Source: Phoronis australis (Eukaryota; Phoronida; Phoronidae). From it: a DNA stretch of 64,000 nt. The stretch spans positions 1 through 64,000 of the forward strand of contig NMRA01000643.1 in NCBI GenBank assembly GCA_002633005.1, given 5' to 3'. Made by a program: the position numbers and the translations under genes. The notes beneath the pieces are model-generated. The model saw only the letters and a program-made list of their open reading frames with translations. It did not search any database and was not told where the DNA came from. This document shows positions 1 through 10,054 of the stretch, piece after piece (positions within the stretch are counted from its first letter, which is position 1; every line of letters starts with the position of its first letter).

Positions 1-518
1 CGTAGATCCACCACTGGGTACGTTGTGGCATTTCTACGGATTTTGTAGCTTTGGTACAAAGCTGTATATTAATTAAATATACGACAGTCTGTTTACAGCT
101 AGCTGGCTGGCTACGGATTCTGTAGCATGGATAGGTTCACGTGTTGCTGGGACAGTCGTCGTTGCTGCTCGTGTAATACTGTCGCCGATAGTATCGGGTG
201 CTGTCATGGCCAATGACAACAATGTTTTGTATTGGCGAGGAATCGTTGACTGAGTTTCAGACGATATAATATATCGAAATTGAAAACTGAGACAGTCCGG
301 CCTGTTCCAGATGTTACGATTGGTTGTTGCACATAGAGGGGTATTTACGCTGCTACAGTTTGACTTATCGCAAGCTCCGCCCCTTTCTGAATGCCACGTG
401 ATACCCGACAAAAAACAAGAGGTCAGAGGCCAATGCAGTGTCTCTGAACGAGGTTCCTGGTAGAATAGACGAGTTTTTCTTGGACTACATCAAAACCCTA
501 AGACAACGATAACAAGCC
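1..518. other. Non-coding sequence, no gene recognised
   Basis: No frame here shows a recognisable domain or convincing splice borders. A 112-codon minus-strand frame (73-411) has mixed composition and no family resemblance. Just before 519 the frame of the next exon is closed by a stop at about 508, so any upstream exon must be spliced in. Confidence 0.5.
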
Positions 519-690
519 ATGCACTTCAGCAGAGAGTCGTACGTTCACGACGTGAGATTTCACAAGGGTGACAATGGATTTATAAACGTTCGGGGTAAAG
601 TTTTTAAGAGCCAAAGAAAGTCCGAAGATCCACACACCGTACACATGCAGCTGACAAGGCCACTGATGCAATATGTTCGTGTACAGCTGG
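519..690 (+). pseudogene. Exon of a SWIM-type zinc-finger protein (part before the finger), probably relic
   Basis: The frame from the ATG at 519 carries a conserved-looking stretch with 'VHDVRFHKGDNGF', 'VRGKVFKSQRKS' and 'PHTVHMQL'. This is the segment that precedes the Cys-x-Cys of SWIM zinc fingers in the SWIM/YqaJ-type proteins common in invertebrate genomes. It ends at a good donor, GTATGT at 691. The ATG may not be a true start, since a TTCAG acceptor-like site lies at about 519-530. The finger itself would come from later exons; a SWIM C-x-H exon lies at 7062, but the phases of the two do not fit directly, so one exon is missing or lost. With the damaged downstream exon I favour a decayed gene. 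Family assignment is from memory of the motif pattern. Confidence 0.45.
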
Positions 691-1025
691 GTATGTACGT
701 TAATGTCGTGTTTATCTATATTATGCCATAGATTTCATAACATTTTGAATAAGTTGGGGAAGATTCACATATATTTTCATTCTGTCGTCTGCTAAATTCC
801 GCCAAATGAAAAGTAGGTCATAACATGAGATTCCCAACGTTTAAGTAGGTCTTGTCGATAGCAATGTTCACGCTTTACTAATCTTCGAGCGAAATAATTT
901 GATTAAAGAAAACAGTCACGTCTCAGGTGCTCACTCATCCATGGTGTCCGAAGGCAAGCGGTAGGATTTTGTTCAAGTCAAATTAATAAATTAATGGACG
1001 GAACTGGCCATACTTGTTAACATAA

Positions 1026-1318
1026 CAGTGGCAGATCTAGGTCATTACCATAAAGGGGGGCCCTCGGGGAAATTGGCAAAGTGCACTCGTATGTGCACAG
1101 GCGGCCCGAAAGTTAGGGGGCCCAAGATGTTCACCTTCCGTTCGGTAGAGCGTGAAACGTGATTCTGCGTCTGAGCCCCCTTCTCATCCGCCATGGGTCC
1201 TAGTTCCTGAACTCAATGTTTCCTCACGCTTCACGCTGTTTGCTGTTTCATTTTGCTTACGGCAGCTAGCCAAGGGGGTGGAAGGCCAGGGTCCTCTGCC
1301 CCCCTAAATCCGCCTATG
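1026..1318. repeat. Short terminal-inverted-repeat element (CAGTGGC...GCCTATG family)
   Basis: The left end reads CAGTGGCAGATCTAGG and the right end CCTAAATCCGCCTATG, an imperfect inverted pair. Inside, near the ends, are runs of G (left) and C (right) typical of this non-autonomous repeat type. Parts of the interior (the 'ggcggcccgaaag' and 'cggcagc..ccaagggg' segments) recur in the longer element at 44665-45634, so both belong to one family. No clear target duplication was found. Confidence 0.55.
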
Positions 1319-1986
1319 CATGAGAGTGGTGTGAGTAAAACAGTTATTTACATCTTGTTCCTTGAAGCTGAACTAAGTGTGTGAAGTCTTCCCATTAAAC
1401 AGTTACATTTCGACATGGTCTCTCAAACATTGATTAGGCTAACTGTGTACACTGTGCAACCAAAGAGTCAAAACTAAGGAATTGCTGTATTCAATCCAAA
1501 ATCGGGAATTTATGTGGCTAATGCCAACCTGCCCCTCCCCATGAAATCCACTATAAATACTGACCAATGCCCAGTGCTGTTGTTTTTCCATATTCACAAC
1601 TATTTAGTCATTACCAATCATCAGGGATGAAATAATACTTCAATGTTGTTTACAATATTCTTTGCTGTGATCTCACAGGCAACAAGGTTAGGTGTCTAAT
1701 ATCATGGCCTTGGATATTTGGGGGGAGGTGATTCACATTCTTAGCCTGCATAGATGCTTAGCCATTATATTAATGGTTTATTGATTCCCATTACATTTGC
1801 AATTTTTAATGAAATATGACAAAATTTGATGTGAATAATGTTGGGTGTTGCTATAAGAGCTACATCACCAAATAATAGCCTTGATTTGATAAAGCAACGC
1901 ATACTTGCAAATTCAAATACAATTTATCTGATGAACAGGGTTAATATTAGTAGTTTAATCCGTTATGATGAGAATTACTACCATCC

Positions 1987-2102
1987 CCTTTAAAAGAATA
2001 TGCAATGAAGGACTGTGAAAGATTTGACCGATCACCTGTCATGAACGTGTCATAAAAAATCAGTCATGTTCTTTTCACTGATTATGCATTCTTTTAAAGA
2101 GG
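1987..2102. repeat. Imperfect inverted repeat, about 116 bp, MITE-like
   Basis: The left arm (1987-2008) starts CCTTTAAAAGAATATGCA. The right arm (2079-2102), read on the other strand, is CCTCTTTAAAAGAATGCATA. The arms enclose about 70 bp. No target duplication is obvious, so this could be a small foldback element or a chance structure. Confidence 0.35.
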
Positions 2103-2105
2103 AAA

Positions 2106-2118
2106 TTGCAAGGTCCAA
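2106..2118. repeat. Outer inverted repeat, left copy
   Basis: TTGCAAGGTCCAA here is matched exactly on the opposite strand at 6823-6835. Together with the 25-nt pair at 2299/6662 it gives a mirrored order on the two sides of the P2X7-C/THAP relics. Confidence 0.4.
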
Positions 2119-2298
2119 ACTAATCTGAACAACAATGTGGTTTAAATTCTAATTTATAATTATCATTGCTATATTCTTAACATTAACTGAATTGTACGCC
2201 GCTATACAAAGTTATTTACATATTAAGTGCTGTGGTGTTGTAACGCCATCGTTGTAACGGAGAATAGAAACGGCGCCATTTTCGTTCGTTACACATCT

Positions 2299-2323
2299 GT
2301 GACGTGGTGTTGGGGAACACAAA
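2299..2323. repeat. Inner 25-nt inverted repeat, left copy
   Basis: The core TGGTGTTGGGGAACACAAA ends this 25-nt block. The block recurs inverted at 6662-6686 with one mismatch (G/A at the fifth base). It sits just before the start of the acidic ORF at 2333, while the right copy lies just inside the start of the minus-strand THAP-like frame. It may be a terminal repeat of an old element or a duplicated promoter/5' exon segment. Confidence 0.5.
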
Positions 2324-2332
2324 GGAAGCAAT

Positions 2333-2566
2333 GTGTGTCCAAGTGAGTTCAGCAGCGTAGACGAGGAATACTTTGAACGATACAGGGACGGAGAGGTGGA
2401 CTTCTCAGATGATTCCGACCTTTCGGACGTGGAGGTAGAGGTGACAGATCCCAGAGGAACAATATGTGTTCACAGCTTTTCTGTAGTGGAGCCGTTCTCC
2501 CTCGATCCCTTTCACGGCCCTTTCTCTGGTCGCCGAAGACTCACTCCCAGCGGGTTCGTCCTGTGA
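2333..2566 (+). CDS. Small acidic ORF upstream of the P2X7-C exon, possible first exon
   Basis: This is a 77-codon frame starting MCPSEFSSVDEEY and containing a strongly acidic run (DGEVDFSDDSDLSDVE). P2X7-C domain proteins of invertebrates often begin with an acidic, Ser/Asp-rich segment before the Cys-rich domain, and the broken P2X7-C exon lies 1.3 kb downstream on the same strand. The second half (Ser/Pro/Phe/Arg) looks less coding, so the real exon may end at an internal donor. Linkage to the downstream exon is inference. Confidence 0.35.
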   Translation: MCPSEFSSVDEEYFERYRDGEVDFSDDSDLSDVEVEVTDPRGTICVHSFSVVEPFSLDPFHGPFSGRRRLTPSGFVL

Positions 2567-2835
2567 ACGTCAACAGGCTGAAGGTGCGCAGGAGTTGCGA
2601 TTAGATGTTAGTGATTGGTAAGAATATTATCAATATGCATCCTACAACCGCGAATTATAACTTGGTCTTTTTTAATTCAAAAGTAGATGCTTTACCAGTC
2701 AGTCCCAGGCGCCCATATCCCCCTTGGTGAATCGTGTTTCAGCCGTGCATAAATACCAGTTTCAGTGATAAAACTGGGAGTTTTTGCATTTTAGCAAGTC
2801 ACTCAAAAAGTGTTAGGTCTCTGATTATTTGTAGA

Positions 2836-2894
2836 CAGTGTGGCTCAGTGGTTTGAGCTCGTGAGACTCAGGTTCGAATCCTGGGTTTCACTGG
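2836..2894 (+). repeat. tRNA-derived sequence (SINE head-like)
   Basis: TGGCTCAGTGG matches a Pol III A box and GGTTCGAATCC a perfect B box. The spacing between them is only about 19 nt, shorter than in a real tRNA, and no complete cloverleaf or anticodon arm can be drawn. I read it as a truncated tRNA-related SINE head, not a working tRNA gene. Confidence 0.45.
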
Positions 2895-3877
2895 CATGCA
2901 ATTGAGCATTGAACAAAATTGTCTCTTAATTCTCCGAGACTGAACGGGGTGTTACTAGTGAGTGAATAAACGTATGCAAGGGAATGAATGAGAACCACTT
3001 TGGAATAATCGACTGTGAATTGTAAAGAAGAGGATGAAAGAATTACAATTTTATAATTTAGACTTTCTCACCTTGGTACTGGGGGAGGGCACAATTCTAT
3101 AGGTTATAGAACCAGTCATTTCATTTTCGTACTCAAGTCAACTCGGACGTATATCAATCTACACATGTGTTCCGAAACAGTTTTATTTTGTAAGGCGATG
3201 CTTGAAATGGAAACAACCATTTCATGTCGATGTACATTGATCCAATGTTGCCATTATTTATAAATGAAATATGGTACATGGCTTGGTTACGAGTCGACTT
3301 GGGTAGGAACCGCCTGGTAAAGTTTCTACAGAGTAAAGAGAGCATACCATTGGATTGGTGATTGCCCATATAGCATATCAAGAAGTTTTAATGTATACTG
3401 TAATATTTAAACTATGCGGACCCTTTGAGTGGCAACACTGCTTTTCAAGTTGGTTTGCCCCATTGACATTGTCTAGTTTGATTAATGGTATGTGGGTGCC
3501 GATAGGATTCAGATTGGGAGAACAGGTCTCACGACTACATACAAAACAGTCCCCTCCATCAATGAATCAGGGCAACTACCTTTTGTCTTAGGGTCAGCTA
3601 AAAAATCAAACAACTAATGTCCATTACTATATCCCCCGGGCATGATCTACCACTGCCTTGGGTGCAGCACTATTCATTTGTATGAAAAGTAAATATCTTT
3701 ACTATATATGATCAATTTGTACAAAAAATAAATAGGTTGTGATGTTCCAACCAATTTTCCTGAAAACTGAAGTCGTATGCAGACCCCTCAATTTGGTAGA
3801 GGCACTCTTGGTAAATTTTTCAATTCGAAATTTTGATGTTTACTGAAATAATGTATTATTGTTGACACATCTTGCAG

Positions 3878-4281
3878 GTGCACCTGGGGCAACTGTCAGA
3901 CAACCTCAGTTGTTGAAGAAAGAGTATGTTGCCAAGAGGTTGACAAGGTTGTTGCAAAACTTGATGAAGAAATGAAGCGTGACAACTAACACAGAAGAAA
4001 AAATGTATTGTGGAGCATGGGGGTTTAAACCTGTATACATCAATCGTGGTGTTTTGGAGACTGCATGGTTGCAGTACAAAAGCCAATATCCTGATGGCTA
4101 TGACAGACCCTTGGATAAAAGGATTTGACACGTGGCCTACAGACAGTTCCAAAGATGGGTACACGGTCACTTAGGACGAACAGTCCGTGTTGTCATTCCA
4201 GCATGCGCAGTAGCCTGCATCAGAGCTTTCTACCCTCCGCCAGGAAATGAGGAAGACTTTGAGTTCCAAGGATTTTCTTAA
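3878..4281 (+). pseudogene. P2X7 intracellular-domain (P2X7-C) exon, broken
   Basis: An AG acceptor at 3876-3877 opens a frame with 'CTWGNCQTTS' and 'EERVCCQE', the zinc-binding Cys pattern of the P2X7 C-terminal cytoplasmic domain family. After a stop (TAA 3987-3989) and a +1 shift, the next frame carries 'VYINRGVLETAWLQY'. After a TGA (4126-4128) it continues with 'VAYRQFQRWVHGHLG' and 'VRVVIPACAVACIRAFYP', the conserved end of the domain, closing at TAA 4279-4281. The order is right but two stops and one frameshift break it, so this copy is a relic unless there are assembly errors. In vertebrates the domain ends the P2X7 channel; in invertebrates it occurs in stand-alone soluble proteins of unknown role. 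No channel part is seen nearby. Confidence 0.75.
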
Positions 4282-5382
4282 AAGTTTCACCCATTTATAG
4301 ATATCAACAGTTGTCTTAGCCCTGGAATGCCAACTCCTCCACATGACCTATGTATTCTGTTATAAAAACTTGTGACTCGGGGACTAGTTTTATGTAATTC
4401 AAACGAGTTGCAAAAAGTTGTAGTGACAAATTCCATAGAAAGATCAAACATCGTAATAAACGAATGCAATCGCAGTGCAACCTCAGCGGCATGAAATTGA
4501 AGTTGACATTCCATGAATAGACTTCTGTGGTTTCAGAATGGTAAATAATTGACACAGCGAGCAGCATTTATTGATGCTCATCAATCTGGTTACTTATGAT
4601 AACATGGTCACGACAAGTGTAATTTAACTAGGACTACATTATAAACCTCTAAACTCAACATCAGTTAAACTTATGGTTTACCTAGGTAAACAGAGGAATT
4701 TGTCTCATTGGAGCCCAGTTTGTGTGCTTGAAGCGAACACATTGAACAGTATGGCTGTTACATAAAAAAATAAAAGTTTTGAATCTGGGCCATAGTCTGA
4801 AGTCGAGACTGAATCTTCTGCCCTCTTCTTATACAGTAGAACTCTCTAAATTGGTAGCGCTTCAGTGGGAACTTTAGAAAGGTTAGCATTAATTCCGCAG
4901 TAACGCCTCCAAATAACTCTAACTTTGATGAAATATCTCAGTCTCACTGGATACAACTTAGCGAGTTCTACTGTAATTCAATGAGAAATCAAATAACACG
5001 ACACAGCAACCACTGAATCTCAACCCAAAAGCTCCAGTATGCAATAGCTTTAGATGTCTATGACATGGTGTGAAAACACAAAAAGTATGCACATGAGTAG
5101 GAATTGGGAAATCTGGAGGGAGTGCTTATACCACTCACTCAAAAATTCCCAAGACAATGTTCGAATTCTGTGCAAGTGATTATTCTGTGTACAATTTAGA
5201 TGAGATTGTCGCACGAAAAGACTGACGACCCAAACAAGTACCTTTTCACCCCCACTTAAGAAAGTCTTCCTTTACCGACCCACTGTATGGGACAGCAACC
5301 GTTTAGTGCAAATCAAATATACTTAAAAAAGCTATGCCGCAATATTTATAGTCATTGTATTGAAGAACCATTGAAATGTTTC
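4282..5382. other. Non-coding stretch, no gene recognised
   Basis: It has several stops in every frame beyond short random ORFs (for example the overlapping minus frames at 4287-4567) and no domain or splice structure. Nothing else was recognised. Confidence 0.5.
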
Positions 5383-5533
5383 CAGGTGCGGATCCAGGAT
5401 TTTGAGTTAGGGGGGCCAGGGCACGGTATTAGCCAGGATTTTGCCCGTCAGACATTCGCATCCCCAAACAGTCAAATGGAATCTGGGAGAATTTTAGGGG
5501 GGGGGCATGGCCCCCCTTTAAATCTGCCACTAG
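5383..5533. repeat. Small TIR element, G-run/C-run type
   Basis: It opens with CAGGTGCGGATCCAGG followed by a G run, and closes with a G run, GGCCCCCC and AAATCTGCCACTA. The ends are an imperfect inverted pair like those of the 1026-1318 element. GTTTC occurs just outside the left end and just after CCACTA, a possible 5-bp target duplication. Non-autonomous; no ORF. Confidence 0.5.
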
Positions 5534-5569
5534 TTTCAATATAAGAACATAGTATATCACTGGGTTTAT

Positions 5570-5880
5570 CTATACAAATGGAACAGCCAAATACCACACA
5601 CAAAAGCTTTTCACAATTTCCACTACTGGTACTATAAACACTCTGGCATTGGTATCTGTACCACTATCAAAAATTCGATCTAAAGCATTAGTAATGACTG
5701 TTAAATATGTGACGAAAAGAAATTCCAGTGCTGTCCATTGACGAAGCACCAAGTCTAAATTTATCTGTGCCACGGCATCCTCCTTGGACACATCTGGAGC
5801 ACCAGCAGTCGGCATTGGAGGGGCATCAATTTCTAAGCGAATTTCAAGATCTCCAGCTTCTCTTTTGTTCCGCACATACT
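5570..5880 (-). CDS. Possible terminal coding exon, unrecognised, downstream of the THAP relic
   Basis: On the minus strand an acceptor (CTTTTCAG at 5881-5888) opens a frame with 'YVRNKREAGDLEIRLEIDAP' and 'SKEDAVAQINLDLVLRQW', which has coding-like composition. It stays open to a stop at 5570-5572. The first half looks like protein; the second half (Phe/Val-rich) may be non-coding. It follows the THAP-like frame on the same strand, but the direct join is out of phase (the THAP exon ends in phase 2 while this exon needs phase 1 or 0). An intermediate exon is missing or the gene has decayed. Confidence 0.3.
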
Positions 5881-6326
5881 CTGAAAAGCAAAACAGCGGC
5901 AATTCAAAAGTAAAAAAAAACATTTTGAATCCAGAGTTGTCCATGATTAAAGTAAAACACGATGATATCTAATTGCAAGTTTTCGCCTTCTTTTCTAACC
6001 TTCAAGCAAATGCCAAAACTAGATTTCAATCCTGTTTTTTTTGAAACAGACTACTTCAATAATCAAAACCTTGGAATTGAGTTACCATCCTGTTTTACCT
6101 TTATTCATAGTCTGCATTCTTTTCAAAATACATGCATCTTTTGAGATCGGCTTTATTTGTTGTGGTTTTTAATTTTACTGATCCATTTATAACTATATCT
6201 TTCACGGAAAAACAACAGATTTTAAACACTTGAGAACTACGGTGATTGTGAAAAAAGATTGTCATTGTTCAGGCCCTGCGAAAGCGTCATGAATTATTAG
6301 ACATCAAAATTCTCAAGGTAACTTAC

Positions 6327-6640
6327 CTTTTTATAGGACCAGCTTCAACCTTCATGATGTGTTTGTCGTCAAAGCAGCCGTCCTCAAAATGGTCGGAGCA
6401 TATTTCGGCTCCGACAGATGGCTAACTCGACAGTCATTTTCAAAAGACGAGGAGAGCACACGAAAACCTGCCATTACGCAGCCAGATGCTTGTCTTTATA
6501 GAATTTTAATGGGTTCATGCCTTCCACCTGGGTGGTGTTAAAATAGTTAGCACACACACACACCGATGCACCATGGCTAAAACATGCCAAGGTTGAACGG
6601 TCTTTGTTCTTCGTGTACTGTGATATAATAGCAGTGAACT
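6327..6640 (-). pseudogene. THAP-type zinc-finger domain, degenerate
   Basis: Read on the minus strand, one frame gives 'VCVCANYFNTT' and 'GMNPLKFYKDKHLAA', then a stop directly before 'WQVFVCS'. A second frame gives 'SVGAEICSDHFEDGCFDDKH', the C-x2-H-F core that closes the C2CH THAP finger. It ends at a strong donor GTAAGT (6326 downward). The spacing from the first Cys pair to the Trp and to C-S-D-H-F fits a THAP domain. An internal stop and a frameshift, or alternatively an intron ending in TTAG before 'PSVGAE', separate the halves. THAP domains bind DNA and are shared by host regulators and P-element-type transposases; no transposase catalytic domain is visible here. Confidence 0.5.
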
Positions 6641-6661
6641 GCATTGTGGGATATGGTCTGG

Positions 6662-6686
6662 TTTGTGTTCCCCAACACCATGTCAC
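6662..6686. repeat. Inner 25-nt inverted repeat, right copy
   Basis: Reverse complement of the block at 2299-2323 with a single mismatch. It lies near the start of the minus-strand THAP-like frame. Confidence 0.5.
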
Positions 6687-6822
6687 GGTGTCAAAGGTCA
6701 ACTTTTCGCGCATTTTCTTATTTTCGCTTTTTTTAAATAACTAAAGATACAATAATACGATGATTTGAATAAAATACATCCAAATAGCAATACCTTGAAG
6801 ATATTATTGCAATTTAACATAC

Positions 6823-6835
6823 TTGGACCTTGCAA
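6823..6835. repeat. Outer inverted repeat, right copy
   Basis: TTGGACCTTGCAA is the exact reverse complement of 2106-2118. The gap to the inner repeat is 136 nt here and 180 nt on the left side, so the mirrored order is kept with small length differences. Confidence 0.4.
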
Positions 6836-7002
6836 ATTACACTTTAAGTTTGAGCAGTGTTTTTCAAAGGACCACATGCTTGGAATTTCTTAGCTTTATG
6901 GAAGAGCATCTAAACATGCAATGACAAACAGATTATGCATGCAAGAATTAATGTTATGAAAAGTCCTTTGTACTTTGGTGAGAGGAAAATGCAATCTCTG
7001 TT

Positions 7003-7036
7003 ACAAACAGTTGCATTTTTAAATGCAACTGTTTGT
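7003..7036. repeat. Perfect 34-bp palindrome
   Basis: Two 16-bp arms (ACAAACAGTTGCATTT and its exact reverse complement) are separated by TT. The palindrome lies about 25 bp upstream of the acceptor of the SWIM exon. It would form a very stable hairpin in RNA or a cruciform in DNA. Confidence 0.8.
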
Positions 7037-7061
7037 GTTAAAACACAACCTTTAATTTCAG

Positions 7062-7299
7062 GCCATATGGTCAGTGTGCTCATGTGTTGGCTGTAGTGAT
7101 GTCTATTAGGGACTGGAAGCTGGAGGGACTTTGTGAGGTGCCAAGTCAGCAAGCCTGCACAAGCCTGCCACAGCAGGGGGACAAGCCACGTGGCCACAAG
7201 GTGTAGGCTGAGCCCGACAGTACCCCAAATGATAATTTCAAAGCCAGGAAACAAAGATCGCAAACGAAGACCAGTGGTGGCTGTGTTTACTGACAATAG
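7062..7299 (+). pseudogene. SWIM zinc-finger exon (C-x-H half), with stop and frameshift
   Basis: After a TTTCAG acceptor the frame reads 'PYGQCAHVLAVVMSIRDW', the C-x-H end of a SWIM zinc finger and the hydrophobic helix after it, then 'LEGLCEVPSQQACTSLPQQ'. A TAG at 7204-7206 closes this frame. Coding-like sequence resumes in another frame as 'KPGNKDRKRRPVVAVFTDNR' and reaches a GTATAT donor at 7300. SWIM fingers bind nucleic acid or protein and in this family usually precede a YqaJ-type nuclease domain, which I do not see nearby. One stop plus a shift suggests a decayed copy or an assembly error. Confidence 0.55.
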
Positions 7300-8612
7300 G
7301 TATATATTAGAATGCGCGAACATAATTAAACTACACTTTCATCACAGGAGTGATTAGGTCCTTCACAAAATCCTGAATTAAATTCCGGCTAACTCTTTCA
7401 ACAACACGGACTTGCTGTTACTTAGCAACCTCAATTTTGTCAAATCTTACTTTTTGTTTCATTAATATTGTGAATGCAGCACACTACAATAGTCAACTGA
7501 TCATTAATGTTTTATTTGATTGACAGTAGATAATTTTTAACTTCAACAAAATACTGAGCTTAAAGGAGAGTGCCACCCAAAAACAACCTATTTTGTGTCA
7601 ATTTATATCGAGTAGTTCTCGATAACGGCACGTTCGGTTGCGTTACCTGACACCTTACGGCAGACGGAGGTCTTGAAATTACCCAATGATGTCATTGGTT
7701 TCACGCGCAGTCTGTTCAGCAGTTCACAACAGGGTGTCAGCTTATCGCTTGAATTCATCGTTTAACACCAATAAATCATCAAACTTCGATGTAAAACCCT
7801 TAAAAATACACCAAGTTCTAATAAAAACGTGTTGTTTTATTTCGGTGTAACGGATTTATTATTTTGGGCACCGGCCGTCACAAGATCGGTAGACCAATTT
7901 ACAATGGGCCGTAGCAGGAGTTTGGGATCTCAGTGTTCGGAGATAAATTCGAAGTATTCTTACAGACAGGAGAACGTAGATCTGTGTTGTTTAGACTTTT
8001 GATTTTTTTAGTTCTAAACACACAAAACGCTTGTTATCCCGGCAAGTGGCTCGGAACCCGATGAGGCTCGTAGCGGCCGCCGGGACTAGCACCAACATAA
8101 ACCAGATTGAGTTGGAAACTAAACCTCTAGTCACGAAAAGACTATAATAGTGAGCCGCAGAAATAATGTGCACGTAATTATTTAATATGTGAATTAGCCA
8201 CGAAACTGAAAATCTTCTTACTTGTTGGGGGCCGCGAAGTCGGGATCCCCTTCCAAAGACCGTCAGGGCAAAGTTTGTACAGTAACAATGATTTGAATAA
8301 TGTAATTGTATTTCTAAATAAAGATTCCCCTAACACATGTGACCATAGCATATAAAATCGAGTAATTGTTTCACAACAGCTTTCTGCCAGCAAACACTGA
8401 TTTAGCATGTGCGCTCACACGGCCTAGGTGCCCGGCCAGTACCTTTATTGCCGGCATCAAAAGCCGGTAACGCAGTGGTTTATTAGTTGCTGGCTTCTCA
8501 ACACTTGGACTCATGCACGAATACTGCAAAGANGCTGATGACGCAACACTTCAGGTAGTACCTTACTACCCACAATGCAAGTGACAAGCTCTTAGTTAAC
8601 TTCCTGTTCGTT
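7300..8612. other. Non-coding stretch with one ambiguous base
   Basis: No gene recognised. A segment around 7564-7870 (starting AAAGGAGAGTGCCACCC) has the look of a dispersed repeat but I could not find its ends. A single N occurs at 8533, probably an assembly join or ambiguous call. Confidence 0.45.
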
Positions 8613-9110
8613 AAGGTGGCACTGTTTAGTTAGGCTGCGGCCGTGGCCAATTTGCACTGCCAAAATATTAAAATTTTGGGGTAGGCCAAGTTTGGGGGCA
8701 TTTTGTAGGTGGGCATTGCATGTAGGCTCAGTGAATGTGGTTTGTTTGTATTTGTGAACATGCTGAGAATGAAAAAAGGCCACTTTCTCGGCTGTAGCTG
8801 CACTCTTCTTCAAGATGGTGACCCCCTGTTGCAATTGTGCATTGCTGTGGAGCAACTGAGAAATTGACCGCGATTTCAGGTAGCCCTCAAACAAGCCAGA
8901 TTTGCAAAAAAACTAGTTGGTTGACAGTACTTTTGTACTACATTTTTGGAATCGGTGGGAAATTTTCTTTCGCAATCTAATGTTGGCTTTAGTCGAGAAT
9001 CGGCAGGGAAGTAGTGATTTTAGGGTGAGAAGTGCCGATTTTGCATTTTTGGCCCTTATTTTTCTTAGTTCAGCTTGGTTTCCACTGGGAGTGAAAGGGT
9101 AAAAAATACA
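8613..9110 (-). repeat. Dispersed repeat copy A with coding-like minus strand
   Basis: This block resembles 26276-26745 over its whole length, by eye roughly two thirds identical. On the minus strand two open frames (8592-8894 and 8913-9224) cover it, with 'LFEGYLKSRSISQLLHSNAQ' and 'TAEKVAFFHSQHVHKYKQ'. Copy B keeps 'LFEGYLKS', 'TAELVEFSHSQHVH' and an SNA motif, though shifted in frame. Protein-level similarity between diverged copies hints at a coding origin, possibly an old mobile element or gene family. I do not recognise the family. Confidence 0.45.
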
Positions 9111-10054
9111 AGAGAGTACAAACTTTCTGTGCTCATCTGTAGGGTTTGTGATGTGGAATGACTCAAAACTTTTCTTTATTTGCATGCAGTTTTTGACAGA
9201 GTGAAGAAAAGGTGAAGAATCCATTGACGTGTGTTCTGATAGGCAAATCCCTATGAGAACTGTTCAGTGCATCCTAACCCTTGCCTTTGCCAAGATCCTT
9301 TCTAGAATCTTCCACGAGATGGCTCTGTCGTACAATTTCCTCTGTACACTGTAGCAAGTCTTTATGCATCAACTACTATAGCTCATCTGATTATCTTGCT
9401 GATTTCAGCCCATAATATAACATTCTACTTATTTAGTGATTAGCTAATAAAAACCACATGACCATATCCAATCATACAATTGGCTGTTACAGTTTGTTCC
9501 CAGAATTTTCTAGAATCTCTAGAGTACTTTAACCCCAGAACCCAAAGTTGTAAACACCATCTAAAATAGATTTTGATTCTGATATTCTGACAGTCACAAT
9601 ATGAGACTTGATCCAATACTAGATTCTGAATGACTCACAACTGGTCACGTTCTTCATTTATAATTTTCGAAACAGTCCAGTCATGTGTGCACTGCCAGAC
9701 AGAACCCAATGAAAACTGCGCAATGTCTCCATAACTTCGCCTCTGAGACAAGCGATTGAATCGCAAGAACAAAGCAGGGTTGCTCAAAATATAATTAAGA
9801 AATCTCACCGGATCTCGAGGTCACCTCATCTCGCGTCATTACACTTTTGGTCAATGTATCACGTCATAAGCATAAAAATTAGCTTATTTTCTTACGGGCT
9901 TAATTTAAAGCCACAAATGCCTGGAATCAAATAGCGATATTATTTAATACGATTAGAATTGGAAAATCTTATTTAATCAGACCAATCATAGCTTGAGTTA
10001 CTCACGACGGCACAAAAGTGGAGAAGGAAACCCTTGGAATATGTTAATAATGAT

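Larger units (their letters stand above)
691..2298. other. Intron-like or intergenic stretch with two small repeat elements
   Basis: No coding frame is supported. It contains a short mobile-element-like repeat at 1026-1318 and an inverted-repeat element at 1987-2102, listed separately. The rest is AT-rich unique-looking sequence. Confidence 0.5.

Noticed and set aside
2836-2894. Functional tRNA gene
   Set aside because: The box spacing is too short and no anticodon arm can be formed.
7133-7357. 74-codon ORF as an independent gene
   Set aside because: Its second half is the shifted frame of the SWIM exon and its first half overlaps the true SWIM frame.
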